A DNA stretch of 20,659 nucleotides from Treponema sp. (GTDB taxonomy: Bacteria; Spirochaetota; Spirochaetia; Treponematales; Treponemataceae): positions 1 to 20,659 of the forward strand of contig JAEDFA010000036.1 of assembly GCA_016293005.1 (NCBI GenBank), read 5' to 3'. A program made the position numbers and the translations under genes. Every line of letters begins with the position of its first letter. Position 1 is the stretch's first letter. Below are positions 7,099-14,437 of the stretch, in pieces. The notes beneath the pieces are model-generated. The model was not told the origin of the DNA and did not search any database. It saw nothing but the letters and a program-made list of their open reading frames with translations.

Positions 7099-8319
7099 AT
7101 GCACGGTTTTTTAGAAAAAGTAATTCAGTTTCTTCCAAAACTCTCGGACGAGCAGGTAAAACGGGTTTTGCTTGAAGTTTCAAACGAACATCAGCTTCTT
7201 TTGTCGCTTATAGATTCTCTTCCGACTGGAATTATAATTGTTTCAAAAGACTGGAAAATCCGGCAGCTTAATAAATTTGCAGAACGAACTGTTTTTTCTT
7301 CTGTGATGGATGATTCAAAATACGATGCAGAACCTGTTTGGGCTTATATAAGTGAACCTGAAATCCGTGATTTTTTAAAAAATGCCTGTGAAAATAATCT
7401 TTCAAATATTGTAGAAGAATTTTCCGTTTCAGACAGAAATTCTTCGGTAAAATTTCTTGTAGTTTCTGTTATGCCTTTTATTTCTGAAAAAGTTCTTTCA
7501 GGAAGCATTATAAAAATCGAAGACATTACGCAAAAAAGAAAAAAAGAAATTTTTCAGCGCAGAATGGAGCACATGAACGGTCTTACGACTTTAGCGGCAG
7601 AAATGGCTCACGGAATAAAAAATCCTCTGGCCGCAATTTCAATTCATATTCAGCTCATTCAAAAGGCTGTTCAGAAAAAGCGCAATTCAGATGGAAAACT
7701 TCCCGATAAAAAATTCCTTGAAGAGCATCTTGAAATCGTAAATCAGGAAGTTGATGTTTTAAATAAGCTTGTAATGGATTTTCTTTTTGCAGTTCGTCCC
7801 GTAAAACCGAATCTTTCGCTTATAGACCCGTCATCTGTCATTGAAGATATTATAAAATTCTGTAAGCCGGAATTTGAAAAAAATTCTGTGGACTTTTCAT
7901 TTATTCCATCAGAAAAAAGACAGCGCATTCTTATTGATGAAAAACTTTTCCGTGATGTTGTGTTGAATATAACTGGAAATGCGCTTCATGCTGTAAAGTC
8001 AAAATTTTCTGAAAATTCTGAATCAAATTTGAAAACAAACGAAAAAGCCTTAATCGAAATTTCAAATAATTACATCGATGAAAATTATGTTTTAAAAATT
8101 TCTGACAACGGCTGCGGAATGGATGAAGAAACACTTTCTAAAGTTTTTGAGCCGTATTTTACAACAAAAGCGTCGGGAACTGGGCTTGGACTTACAATGT
8201 CGTATAAAATTATAAAAGAATTTAACGGTGACATTTCCGTTGAATCTGAAAAAGGTAAAGGAACTATTTTTACAATAAAAATTCCTGTTCCGCAGTCAGA
8301 AATTAAGCTTTTAAATTAG
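7099..8319 (+). CDS. atoS: NtrB/AtoS-type soluble histidine kinase
   Basis: Sensor kinase, presumably phosphorylating the sigma-54 activator encoded immediately downstream. It has a short N-terminal helix, a PAS-like domain (about 30-140, starting LLSLIDSLPTGIIIV), a HisKA domain with the H box AEMAHGIKNPLAAI (phospho-His171), and an ATPase domain with the N box ITGNALHAV, G1 SDNGCGMD, F box FEPYFTTK and G2 GTGLGLTM. No membrane segment is visible, so it senses a cytosolic signal, as NtrB does. I moved the start from ATG 7087 to ATG 7099 because the GGGAGG at 7089-7094 overlaps the first ATG and can serve only the second, giving 406 residues. The symbol follows the AtoS/AtoC naming used in treponemes; nothing here implies acetoacetate sensing. 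Confidence 0.9.
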   Translation: MHGFLEKVIQFLPKLSDEQVKRVLLEVSNEHQLLLSLIDSLPTGIIIVSKDWKIRQLNKFAERTVFSSVMDDSKYDAEPVWAYISEPEIRDFLKNACENNLSNIVEEFSVSDRNSSVKFLVVSVMPFISEKVLSGSIIKIEDITQKRKKEIFQRRMEHMNGLTTLAAEMAHGIKNPLAAISIHIQLIQKAVQKKRNSDGKLPDKKFLEEHLEIVNQEVDVLNKLVMDFLFAVRPVKPNLSLIDPSSVIEDIIKFCKPEFEKNSVDFSFIPSEKRQRILIDEKLFRDVVLNITGNALHAVKSKFSENSESNLKTNEKALIEISNNYIDENYVLKISDNGCGMDEETLSKVFEPYFTTKASGTGLGLTMSYKIIKEFNGDISVESEKGKGTIFTIKIPVPQSEIKLLN

Positions 8320-8345
8320 CGTTTTTTAATTTTTAAGAGGTAAAA

Positions 8346-9692
8346 ATGAAATTTACAATTTTGATTATCGATGATGAAGAAAATATAAGAAACGGTCTTG
8401 AAACAAATTTTGAGATGGAAGATTACAATGTAAAAACAGCTTCAAACGGAAAGGATGGACTTCAGCTTGTAAAAAAAGGCGATATCGACTTAGTCATAAC
8501 AGATTTAAAAATGGACGGAATTTCAGGAGAAGATGTTGTTCGGCATATTGTAACTGAAACGCCTGGAATTCCTGTAATAGTTTTGACTGGGCACGGAAGT
8601 ATTGAAGAAGCAGTTGAACTTATGACAAAAGGTGCTTTTTATTTTTTGACAAAACCTCTTGATTTAGATCAGTTGAATCTCATTGTAAAAAGGGCTCTTG
8701 AAAACAGAGAACTTTCAATTTCGCATACAATGCTTAAAAAACAACTTGAAGAAGTAAAATCCTGTGACAGAATGATTGGAAAAAGTTCGGAAATGCAGAA
8801 ACTTTATGAGCTTATAAAAAAAGTTGCTCCAAGCCGTGCAAGCGTTCTTATTACAGGTGAAAGCGGTGTTGGAAAGGAACTTGTAGCAGATGCCATTCAT
8901 AATTTGAGTCCTAGAAAAGATAAAAGCCTTATAAAAGTTCATTGCGCGGCATTAAGCGAAACTCTTCTTGAAAGTGAACTTTTCGGGCATGAAAAAGGAG
9001 CCTATACGGGCGCTGATTCCATGAAAAAAGGACGGTTTGAACTTGCGCACGGCGGCACTATTTTCCTCGATGAAATCGGAGAAATAAATCTTTCAACGCA
9101 GGTAAAACTTTTACGCGTTCTTCAGGAAAGAAAATTTGAACGGGTAGGTGGAGAAGATACTATTGAAGTCGATGTAAGAATTATTGCCGCTACAAACAGA
9201 AATCTTGAAGAAGAAGTTAAAGCAGGCCGTTTTCGTGAAGATTTGTATTACAGGCTGAATGTTGTTCATCTTCAGGTGCCGAGTCTTCGCGAAAGAAAAG
9301 ATGACATTCCTCTTTTAGTAGATTCTTTCATCGAAAAATACGCAAAAGATAATGAAAAAAATATTTCAGGCATCGACAGTCACGCTCGTTCAGCACTTTA
9401 TAAATACGACTGGCCTGGAAATATAAGGCAGCTTCAAAATTGTATAGAAAGTGCCGTCGTAATGTGTTCAGGTTCTGTGATTACCCTTGATGACCTTCCG
9501 CCTTCAATTTCAGGTGCGCTCGGGGAACAGATGATTTCAATTCCGCTTGGAACAACTTTAGAAGAAGCGGAAAATATAATAATCGAACAGACACTTGCTG
9601 CAAATAAAGGAAATAAATCAAAAACCGCAGAAATTCTTGGAATCGGCCGGAAAACTCTTTACAGAAAATTCGATCAGGAATCTGAAGAATAA
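8346..9692 (+). CDS. atoC: Sigma-54-dependent response regulator (NtrC/AtoC type)
   Basis: Enhancer-binding transcription activator that uses ATP hydrolysis to open sigma-54 promoters. The receiver domain has DDEE near residues 9-12, the phospho-acceptor Asp53 (VITDLKM) and Lys103 (LTKPL). The AAA+ domain has Walker A GESGVGKE (171-178), the sigma-54 contact loop as GAYTGA (218-223, Phe to Tyr, a common tolerated variant), Walker B GGTIFLDEIGE and the arginine-rich RFREDLYYRL. A Fis-type helix-turn-helix ends the protein (SKTAEILGIGRKTLYRKF). Length 448 is standard. A good Shine-Dalgarno (AAGAGG) lies 26 bases after the kinase stop, so the two form a pair. Targets are unknown; I saw no clear -24/-12 promoter in this window. 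Confidence 0.95.
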   Translation: MKFTILIIDDEENIRNGLETNFEMEDYNVKTASNGKDGLQLVKKGDIDLVITDLKMDGISGEDVVRHIVTETPGIPVIVLTGHGSIEEAVELMTKGAFYFLTKPLDLDQLNLIVKRALENRELSISHTMLKKQLEEVKSCDRMIGKSSEMQKLYELIKKVAPSRASVLITGESGVGKELVADAIHNLSPRKDKSLIKVHCAALSETLLESELFGHEKGAYTGADSMKKGRFELAHGGTIFLDEIGEINLSTQVKLLRVLQERKFERVGGEDTIEVDVRIIAATNRNLEEEVKAGRFREDLYYRLNVVHLQVPSLRERKDDIPLLVDSFIEKYAKDNEKNISGIDSHARSALYKYDWPGNIRQLQNCIESAVVMCSGSVITLDDLPPSISGALGEQMISIPLGTTLEEAENIIIEQTLAANKGNKSKTAEILGIGRKTLYRKFDQESEE

Positions 9693-9712
9693 TGCTTTGA
9701 AAAAAGCGTTTA

Positions 9713-9741
9713 TTGTAAAATTTTCTAAAAGGTGGTATTAT
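9713..9741 (+). promoter_or_regulatory. Candidate sigma-70 promoter of lepB
   Basis: TTGTAA (9713-9718) is followed 17 bases later by TATTAT (9736-9741). The lepB ATG begins 7 bases after the -10 box, so an RNA starting here would be leaderless. An AAGGTGG at 9729-9735 lies inside the spacer, 13 bases from the ATG, and could act as a long-spaced Shine-Dalgarno on transcripts arriving from atoC. A small GCTTT/AAAGC hairpin (9694-9707) follows the atoC stop. Confidence 0.4.
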
Positions 9742-9748
9742 TTTTTTT

Positions 9749-10447
9749 ATGCGAAAAGAACTGTATGAACTTTCCTATTCAATGAAAAGGGATTTAAATC
9801 GAAAAATATCAAAAGTCATTCTGTTTATTGTGCTTACCGTTTTAGTAATAAATCTTGTCCTTAATTTTTTAATTTTTCCAGTAAGACAGACTTCCGTTTC
9901 AATGCTTCCTGATTTTACAAAAAATTCATGTATATTTTTTACGCCTTTAAAAAAATCGTTTGAAAGGGGAGATGTGGTTCTTCTTTCGTCAAATGACACT
10001 GAAAATCTTTCTTTTTTTGAACAAATTCTTGATTCTGTTTTAAGTTTTTTTTCTGCCCGCCAGTTTTCTTATGCAAAGCGCGAACATTATATGGGAAATC
10101 AGGAGAAAATCCGAAGAATTATTGCTCTTCCAGGTGATTCTATTTATATGCGGGATTATATTGTCTACATAAAGCCAAAAGGTGAAAAGCATTATCTTAC
10201 GGAATACGAAATCATCAAGAAAACTTACAATATAAATGTAAATGTCGCTCCAAGCAGTTGGGACAGTTCTATCGGAGTTTACGGCTCTTTCGATGAAATC
10301 GTTTTAGGAGAAGACGAATATTTTGTTTTAGGCGATAATCGAAATTCTTCTGTTGACAGCAGGCTCACAGGTCCAGTCAAAAAACAGGGAATTAAAGCGT
10401 CTTCAGTTTTTCAGTTTTTTCCGTTGAGTAAAATAAAAATTCTTTAA
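9749..10447 (+). CDS. lepB: Signal peptidase I family protein with Arg at the catalytic Lys position
   Basis: Membrane serine protease family that removes signal peptides outside the cytoplasmic membrane. One membrane anchor lies at about residues 20-44. Box B SVSMLP supplies the nucleophile Ser51. Box D normally reads KRxxxLPGD, with the lysine eight residues before the Asp as general base; here it reads R122-R-I-I-A-L-P-G-D130, so the base position is Arg (codon CGA), with a Lys only at 120. Box E GDNRNSSVDSR (195-205) is intact. The stretch between boxes B and D is long (71 residues from Ser51 to Arg122, against 55 in E. coli LepB and 40 in SipS). The fold assignment is firm; catalytic competence is uncertain. 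hemW starts on the base after its stop codon, so the two are co-transcribed. Confidence 0.88.
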   Translation: MRKELYELSYSMKRDLNRKISKVILFIVLTVLVINLVLNFLIFPVRQTSVSMLPDFTKNSCIFFTPLKKSFERGDVVLLSSNDTENLSFFEQILDSVLSFFSARQFSYAKREHYMGNQEKIRRIIALPGDSIYMRDYIVYIKPKGEKHYLTEYEIIKKTYNINVNVAPSSWDSSIGVYGSFDEIVLGEDEYFVLGDNRNSSVDSRLTGPVKKQGIKASSVFQFFPLSKIKIL

Positions 10448-11647
10448 ATGAGTTCAGTTTACATTCATATTCCGTATTGCATCTCGAAATGCGATTATTG
10501 TGATTTTTTCAGTGTTCCATGCTCAAAAAATCTTGTTCCGGATGAATATGTTTCTTCTTTATGCTTTGAAATTGAATTTTTTAAAGATTTAATTTCTCCA
10601 ATAGAAACGCTTTATATAGGAGGCGGAACTCCAAGCCTTCTTTCCAAAAAGCAATTGGAATCTATTTTTTGTGCGCTGAATAAAGCTGGTTTTGAAAAAA
10701 ATCCGGAAATCACTTATGAATTAAATCCTTCAGATGTTACAGAAGATTATCTTCTTGCGCTTGAAAAAAATGGCATTACAAGACTTTCTCTTGGACTTCA
10801 GTCTCTTTCACAAAAAGCGCTTTCCTTTGTTCACAGAAGAAGTTCTCTTTCTGATGTAAAAAAATCGCTTGAAATCGTGCAAAAAATATGGAAAAAATCT
10901 TTTTCAGTTGATTTAATATCTTCTCTTCCGTTTGAATCTGAAGAAGAATTCCTTTTGTCATTAAAAGAACTTCTTTTTTATAATCCTTCTCATATTTCGC
11001 TTTATTCACTCTGTGTAGAAGAAGAAACTGTGCTTGGAAAAAAAATTAATTCAGGGAAAATAAAATATGATTTTGATTTGTCAGATAAAATCTGGCTTTC
11101 GGGAAAAGATTTTTTAGTTGAAAACGGTTTTGTTCACTATGAAGTTTCAAATTTTTACAGGAAAGAAAATGGTTTTCCGTGCAGGCACAATCTTTCCTAC
11201 TGGTCTTTAAAAGATTATTTCGGTTTCGGTTCTGGTGGAACAGGCTCTTTTTTTGGAAAAAACGGTTTTCGTTATACGAATACAAAAGATATTTCTCAGT
11301 ACATAAATTTCTGGTTAAAAAATGAAAAGCCGGTTTTAAAAAAAGAAAATTTAAAAGAAATTTTTAAGAATTTTATTCCGTGTGATTTTGAAAATTTGCC
11401 TTTAAAAACGCAAGTCTTTGAATTTTTCATGATGAGTTTGCGGACTTTAGACGGAGTAAACCTTTCTGAACTGAAAAAACGGTTTTCGTATTTAATTACT
11501 GAAAAGATTTTAAATCTCTTTGACAGATGGATTTCTTTAAAAAACGCAAGAAAGTATTTTAAAGACGGTAATGAATTTTTTGCACTCACCGAACAAGGCC
11601 TTTTATTTGAAAATAAATTTCTTGAAGAATTTTTAGAAGTCTTTTAA
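10448..11647 (+). CDS. hemW: HemW-type radical SAM protein (putative haem chaperone)
   Basis: Radical SAM protein of the HemN/HemW family, cytosolic. The [4Fe-4S] motif is CxxxCxxC (Cys11, Cys15, Cys18) in PYCISKCDYCDF, followed by the SAM-binding YIGGGTPSLL (57-65). The absence of a fourth adjacent cysteine after the triad, the length of 399 residues and the motif HNLSYWSLKDYFGFGSG favour HemW over true coproporphyrinogen dehydrogenase HemN. HemW binds haem and inserts it into target proteins in the systems studied. A C-terminal HemN_C winged-helix segment is present (from about 310). Start ATG 10448 follows the lepB stop with no gap and no separate Shine-Dalgarno, so translation is probably coupled. 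It converges on the minus-strand kinase gene 44 bases away, with no obvious terminator between. Confidence 0.92.
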   Translation: MSSVYIHIPYCISKCDYCDFFSVPCSKNLVPDEYVSSLCFEIEFFKDLISPIETLYIGGGTPSLLSKKQLESIFCALNKAGFEKNPEITYELNPSDVTEDYLLALEKNGITRLSLGLQSLSQKALSFVHRRSSLSDVKKSLEIVQKIWKKSFSVDLISSLPFESEEEFLLSLKELLFYNPSHISLYSLCVEEETVLGKKINSGKIKYDFDLSDKIWLSGKDFLVENGFVHYEVSNFYRKENGFPCRHNLSYWSLKDYFGFGSGGTGSFFGKNGFRYTNTKDISQYINFWLKNEKPVLKKENLKEIFKNFIPCDFENLPLKTQVFEFFMMSLRTLDGVNLSELKKRFSYLITEKILNLFDRWISLKNARKYFKDGNEFFALTEQGLLFENKFLEEFLEVF

Positions 11648-11691
11648 GTTCTTTTATAATTGTTCAATTTTTAAATTTTCAAAATGTTTTC

Positions 11692-13080
11692 TTAATTTAC
11701 AGGACTGTTTTCTAAAGTCAATTTTGGCTTGTTGATTGTAATTATGAATTCTGTTCCTTTGTTTAATTCTGAAGAAACTGAAATGTTCCAGTTGTGAATT
11801 TCGATGATTGTTTTTACTACTGAAAGCCCGATTCCCATTCCGCCTTCGCGACGGCTTGTTGTTCCGCGGAAGAATAAATCGAAAATATGTTTTTCATCGT
11901 TTTTAGTCATTCCAACACCGCTGTCTTTGATGGAAAGAATGATGTTTGATTCTGTTTCATTTGCTGAAAGAAAAATTTCATCGTTGTCGTGCGTGTATCT
12001 TATTGCGTTTGAAAGCAGATTTTCAAGTGCCCTTTGAACTAAAAGTCCGTTGTATTTTATTAGCGTATCGCTTTTTAAATTATTTTCTGTTTTTACGATT
12101 CTTTTGAATAAAGTTCCAGTGATGATTGCGTTTTTGAAAAAATCATCGATGAATTTCGATAAATTTTCTATTTTTAGTTCGTTCTGCCAGTCCTTGCTGT
12201 CTAATTTTACGTAATCTAAAAGGGTGTTGACCATTAATTCAAGCGTATTTGTCTTGTCTAAGATGATGTTTAGAGCCTGTTTTGTCTGTTCTTCGCTTTT
12301 TATGACTTCATCGGAAAGCGCTTCTGCGTAACCTTTTATTACTGCAATCGGTGTTCTTAAATCGTGTGAAACTCCCATTAAGAATCTTGATTTTTTTTCC
12401 TGAGTTTCGATTAGGTTTTTGCGCATCGTTTCAATGCTTTCGCTGATGATTTTAAGTTCGTCATCAGGATAATCGTTCTCGTTTATATGTTCGTTTAAGT
12501 TTCCTTCGGCTATTTCGTGAGTCTGTTTTACAAGTTTGTTTATTGACTTGAAAATAGATTTTGAAATTATATAGATTCCGATTATTGAAATTATAAGGAC
12601 AACGATAATTACAGAATATGCGATTAAGATGATTAAGTTTATGTTATTCTTTTTAAAAATAGATTTTTTTATTCTCGTTATGAATTTTAAATTTGTAGTC
12701 TCTCCGTTTCCAGGATTTACTTTCAGCGTTTCAAATTGATATATGTATTTTTCGCTATTGTCTTGAATCTGTTTTATTAAATTTTCATCCTGTATGCTTG
12801 ATGATGCATGATATTCTTCAAGCGAACTTAAAAGAACTTTATGGTCTTTTAAAATTACATAATCGATTCCTTTTGGAATTCTTTTTGTTGTTTTTTTTAT
12901 GAGTTCAAGTTCTTTTGTTGAAAGCATTTGTTCTTCCGGATTAGAAATCTGACTTAGAAGAATAAAATTTTCGTTTTCCGCTTTTGACTGATACATCATG
13001 ACAGGAATCAAAAGACAGCATAAAAGCGGAATGAAAAAAATGCTTGTGATAAAAATAAACAGCTGATGCTTGATTTTCAT
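11692..13080 (-). CDS. Membrane histidine kinase with HAMP domain
   Basis: Sensor kinase of a two-component pair with the OmpR-type regulator encoded just upstream on the same strand. Two membrane segments (about 7-28 and 148-172) bracket an extracytoplasmic sensor of roughly 115 residues, rich in Lys/Glu and without a fold I recognise. A HAMP linker (173-225), a HisKA domain with FLMGVSHDLRTPIAVIKGY (phospho-His239) and an HATPase domain follow, with N box NLLSNAIRYTHD, G1 KDSGVGMT, F box FDLFFRGT and G2 GGMGIGLSVV. Length is 462 residues. The gap to the regulator is 35 bases, and no clear Shine-Dalgarno precedes the ATG. The overall type resembles VanS/PhoR-like kinases; the signal is unknown, and no transporter or target gene lies beside it. 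Confidence 0.92.
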   Translation of the reverse strand: MKIKHQLFIFITSIFFIPLLCCLLIPVMMYQSKAENENFILLSQISNPEEQMLSTKELELIKKTTKRIPKGIDYVILKDHKVLLSSLEEYHASSSIQDENLIKQIQDNSEKYIYQFETLKVNPGNGETTNLKFITRIKKSIFKKNNINLIILIAYSVIIVVLIISIIGIYIISKSIFKSINKLVKQTHEIAEGNLNEHINENDYPDDELKIISESIETMRKNLIETQEKKSRFLMGVSHDLRTPIAVIKGYAEALSDEVIKSEEQTKQALNIILDKTNTLELMVNTLLDYVKLDSKDWQNELKIENLSKFIDDFFKNAIITGTLFKRIVKTENNLKSDTLIKYNGLLVQRALENLLSNAIRYTHDNDEIFLSANETESNIILSIKDSGVGMTKNDEKHIFDLFFRGTTSRREGGMGIGLSVVKTIIEIHNWNISVSSELNKGTEFIITINKPKLTLENSPVN

Positions 13081-13115
13081 GTTAAAACCGAAATAAAATT
13101 TTAGAAAATTAAAGA

Positions 13116-13820
13116 TTATTCTGCTTCATCTTTTTTAAAAAGATAGCCTTTTCCAAAAATCGTTTTTAAAAATTCTGGATTTGCAGGGTCTTTCTCTATT
13201 TTTCTTCTTAAACGCTGAACATATACTGCAACTGCCGTAATGTCGCCGTATGGAGTTTTCCAGACTTCCTGATAGATTTTTTCAGGCGACATTACCTGAT
13301 TTGCATTTTTTACAAGATATTCTAAGACTGCGTATTCTTTTATTGAAAGTGGAATTTTTATAGAACCTTTTTTTAAGACACAGCTATTTAAAAGAAGCGT
13401 ATAATCTGAAAATGAAAGTGTTTCTTCGGCAGCAGAAATTGTCTCTGCAACGCGCCTTAAACATGCCTGAATTCTTGCAACGAGTACACTTGGGGAAAAA
13501 GGTTTAGTTACGAATTCGTCTGCACCGATTTCAAGACCTTTTATGATGTCATCGTCTGCATCGCGTGCTGAAACAATTATTACTGGAACTGTCGGGAAGT
13601 ATTTTTTGCGGAAATTTTGAAGGAAATCAAAACCGCTCATTCCAGGAAGGTTTAAGTCAAGAACAAATAATTCTGGAATTTCCTGTTCGAGTGCCTTGCT
13701 TGCGTCTTCTGCGTTGTCAAAAATTTTTGAATCTATTTCAGATTTTTCAAGGTACATTTTAATTAAATTTGCCATTTCCTGCGCATCTTCAATGATAAAA
13801 ACTAACGGTTTGTTTTTCAT
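13116..13820 (-). CDS. OmpR/PhoB-family response regulator
   Basis: DNA-binding response regulator, first gene of a minus-strand operon with its kinase. The receiver domain has acidic residues Glu11/Asp12, phospho-acceptor Asp55 in FVLDLNLPG, and Lys106 in EFVTKPF. The C-terminal winged helix (about 135-232) shows ISIKEYAVLEYLVKN-type sequence, the recognition helix around VAVYVQRLRRKIEKD and the wing motif TIFGKGYLF. Length (234 residues) is typical. GGAG lies 5 bases before the ATG. A possible promoter for this strand lies in the GTATAA-repeat region near 13886-13912. It is transcribed away from the flagellar operon across a 416-base gap, so a role in motility control is possible but only by position. 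Confidence 0.93.
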   Translation of the reverse strand: MKNKPLVFIIEDAQEMANLIKMYLEKSEIDSKIFDNAEDASKALEQEIPELFVLDLNLPGMSGFDFLQNFRKKYFPTVPVIIVSARDADDDIIKGLEIGADEFVTKPFSPSVLVARIQACLRRVAETISAAEETLSFSDYTLLLNSCVLKKGSIKIPLSIKEYAVLEYLVKNANQVMSPEKIYQEVWKTPYGDITAVAVYVQRLRRKIEKDPANPEFLKTIFGKGYLFKKDEAE

Positions 13821-14034
13821 ATTTCTCCAATTTTTTTATTGATTTTTTTATTTGTGCGGAGGAATTAATGCCTCAACGCTTTACCGTATAAGGGTATAAA
13901 ATCCGGCTCCAATTATTTTTTTAAGAACTGATATATCGTAGTTTCGGCGAGATTTTTCCTTATATAAAATTTCGGCTTATGTTTTTAATATAAACTAATC
14001 AGTAAAAAATTCAATGTTTAAAATTTTTTATAAC

Positions 14035-14062
14035 TGAAATTTATACTGGCATTTTCCGATAA
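14035..14062 (+). promoter_or_regulatory. Candidate sigma-28 (FliA) promoter for the flagellar operon
   Basis: TGAAATTT (14035-14042) matches the flagellar -35 consensus TAAAGTTT at 6 of 8 bases. Twelve bases later, TCCGATAA (14055-14062) matches the -10 consensus GCCGATAA at 7 of 8 (consensus spacing 11). Transcription would start about 165 bases before flbD and cover the motility genes. Spirochaetes carry FliA, so the class is plausible; the one-base-longer spacer keeps this tentative. Confidence 0.45.
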
Positions 14063-14200
14063 AGTAAGAAGAATCTTAAAAAAAATAGTTAAAAACTTCA
14101 GTTTTTAGGTACTTTGAAAATGATTTTTTATCTTTCTGAAAATGAAGTGTTAGAAAGTTATGTTCATTTTATTTTTTTTCGTTTAATATGAAAATAATAC

Positions 14201-14229
14201 TTGACCTTCTTTTAAATATGTATGAAAAT
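14201..14229 (+). promoter_or_regulatory. Possible sigma-70 promoter immediately before flbD
   Basis: TTGACC (5/6 match, 14201-14206) is followed, 17 bases later, by GAAAAT (4/6 match, 14224-14229). The flbD ATG lies 7 bases after, so this too would give a leaderless RNA. The -10 match is weak, and it is supported mainly by the absence of any Shine-Dalgarno before flbD. Confidence 0.25.
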
Positions 14230-14236
14230 TTAAAAC

Positions 14237-14437
14237 ATGATTCAGGTAACTCAACTAAACGGGAAAAAGTACTGGATAAATCCGCACATGATAGAAACAA
14301 TGGAAAGTTTGCCGGATTTAACTTTAACGCTTCTTTCCGGGCGAAAATTAATTATAAAAGACTCCCCGGAAGAAGTAATTCAGAAAATCATAGAATATCG
14401 TAATAAAATCGCATTTCAGGCACAAGAGGTTTTGTAA
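14237..14437 (+). CDS. flbD: Flagellar protein FlbD (SwrD family)
   Basis: Small cytosolic protein of the FlbD/SwrD family, which in Bacillus boosts flagellar motor power by an unknown link to the stator. The 66-residue sequence opens MIQVTQLNGKKYWINPHMIE, the family signature, and continues with a PDLTLTLLSGRKLIIKDSPEEVI stretch, also characteristic, before a C-terminal helix. Its position directly before motA is the conserved one. The stop TAA overlaps the motA ATG by one base, so translation is coupled. The start is fixed by the family signature, although no Shine-Dalgarno precedes it. In other treponemes I recall flgD and flgE just upstream; here flbD is the first gene of the operon. Confidence 0.92.
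   Translation: MIQVTQLNGKKYWINPHMIETMESLPDLTLTLLSGRKLIIKDSPEEVIQKIIEYRNKIAFQAQEVL

Larger units (their letters stand above)
13821..14236. other. Intergenic region between the two-component and flagellar operons
   Basis: The 416 bases contain no long gene. Seen inside: a strong GGAGG followed by an ATG and seven codons (13858-13890); a GTATAA direct repeat with 8-base period (13886-13899), which on the minus strand gives two TTATAC -10-like boxes for the response-regulator gene; a candidate sigma-28 promoter (14035-14062); a 7-bp hairpin (14090-14096 with 14101-14107); and a TTGACC box just before flbD. The remainder is AT-rich with no pattern I can assign. T. pallidum has flgD-flgE immediately upstream of flbD, as I recall; here they are absent. 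Confidence 0.7.

Noticed and set aside
11648..11691. Bidirectional terminator between hemW and the convergent kinase gene
   Set aside because: Only AT-rich imperfect symmetry is present; no stable stem with a T tract could be drawn.
14188..14403. 71-codon frame overlapping flbD
   Set aside because: It is out of frame with flbD, which has the family signature; the composition reflects the shadow of flbD.
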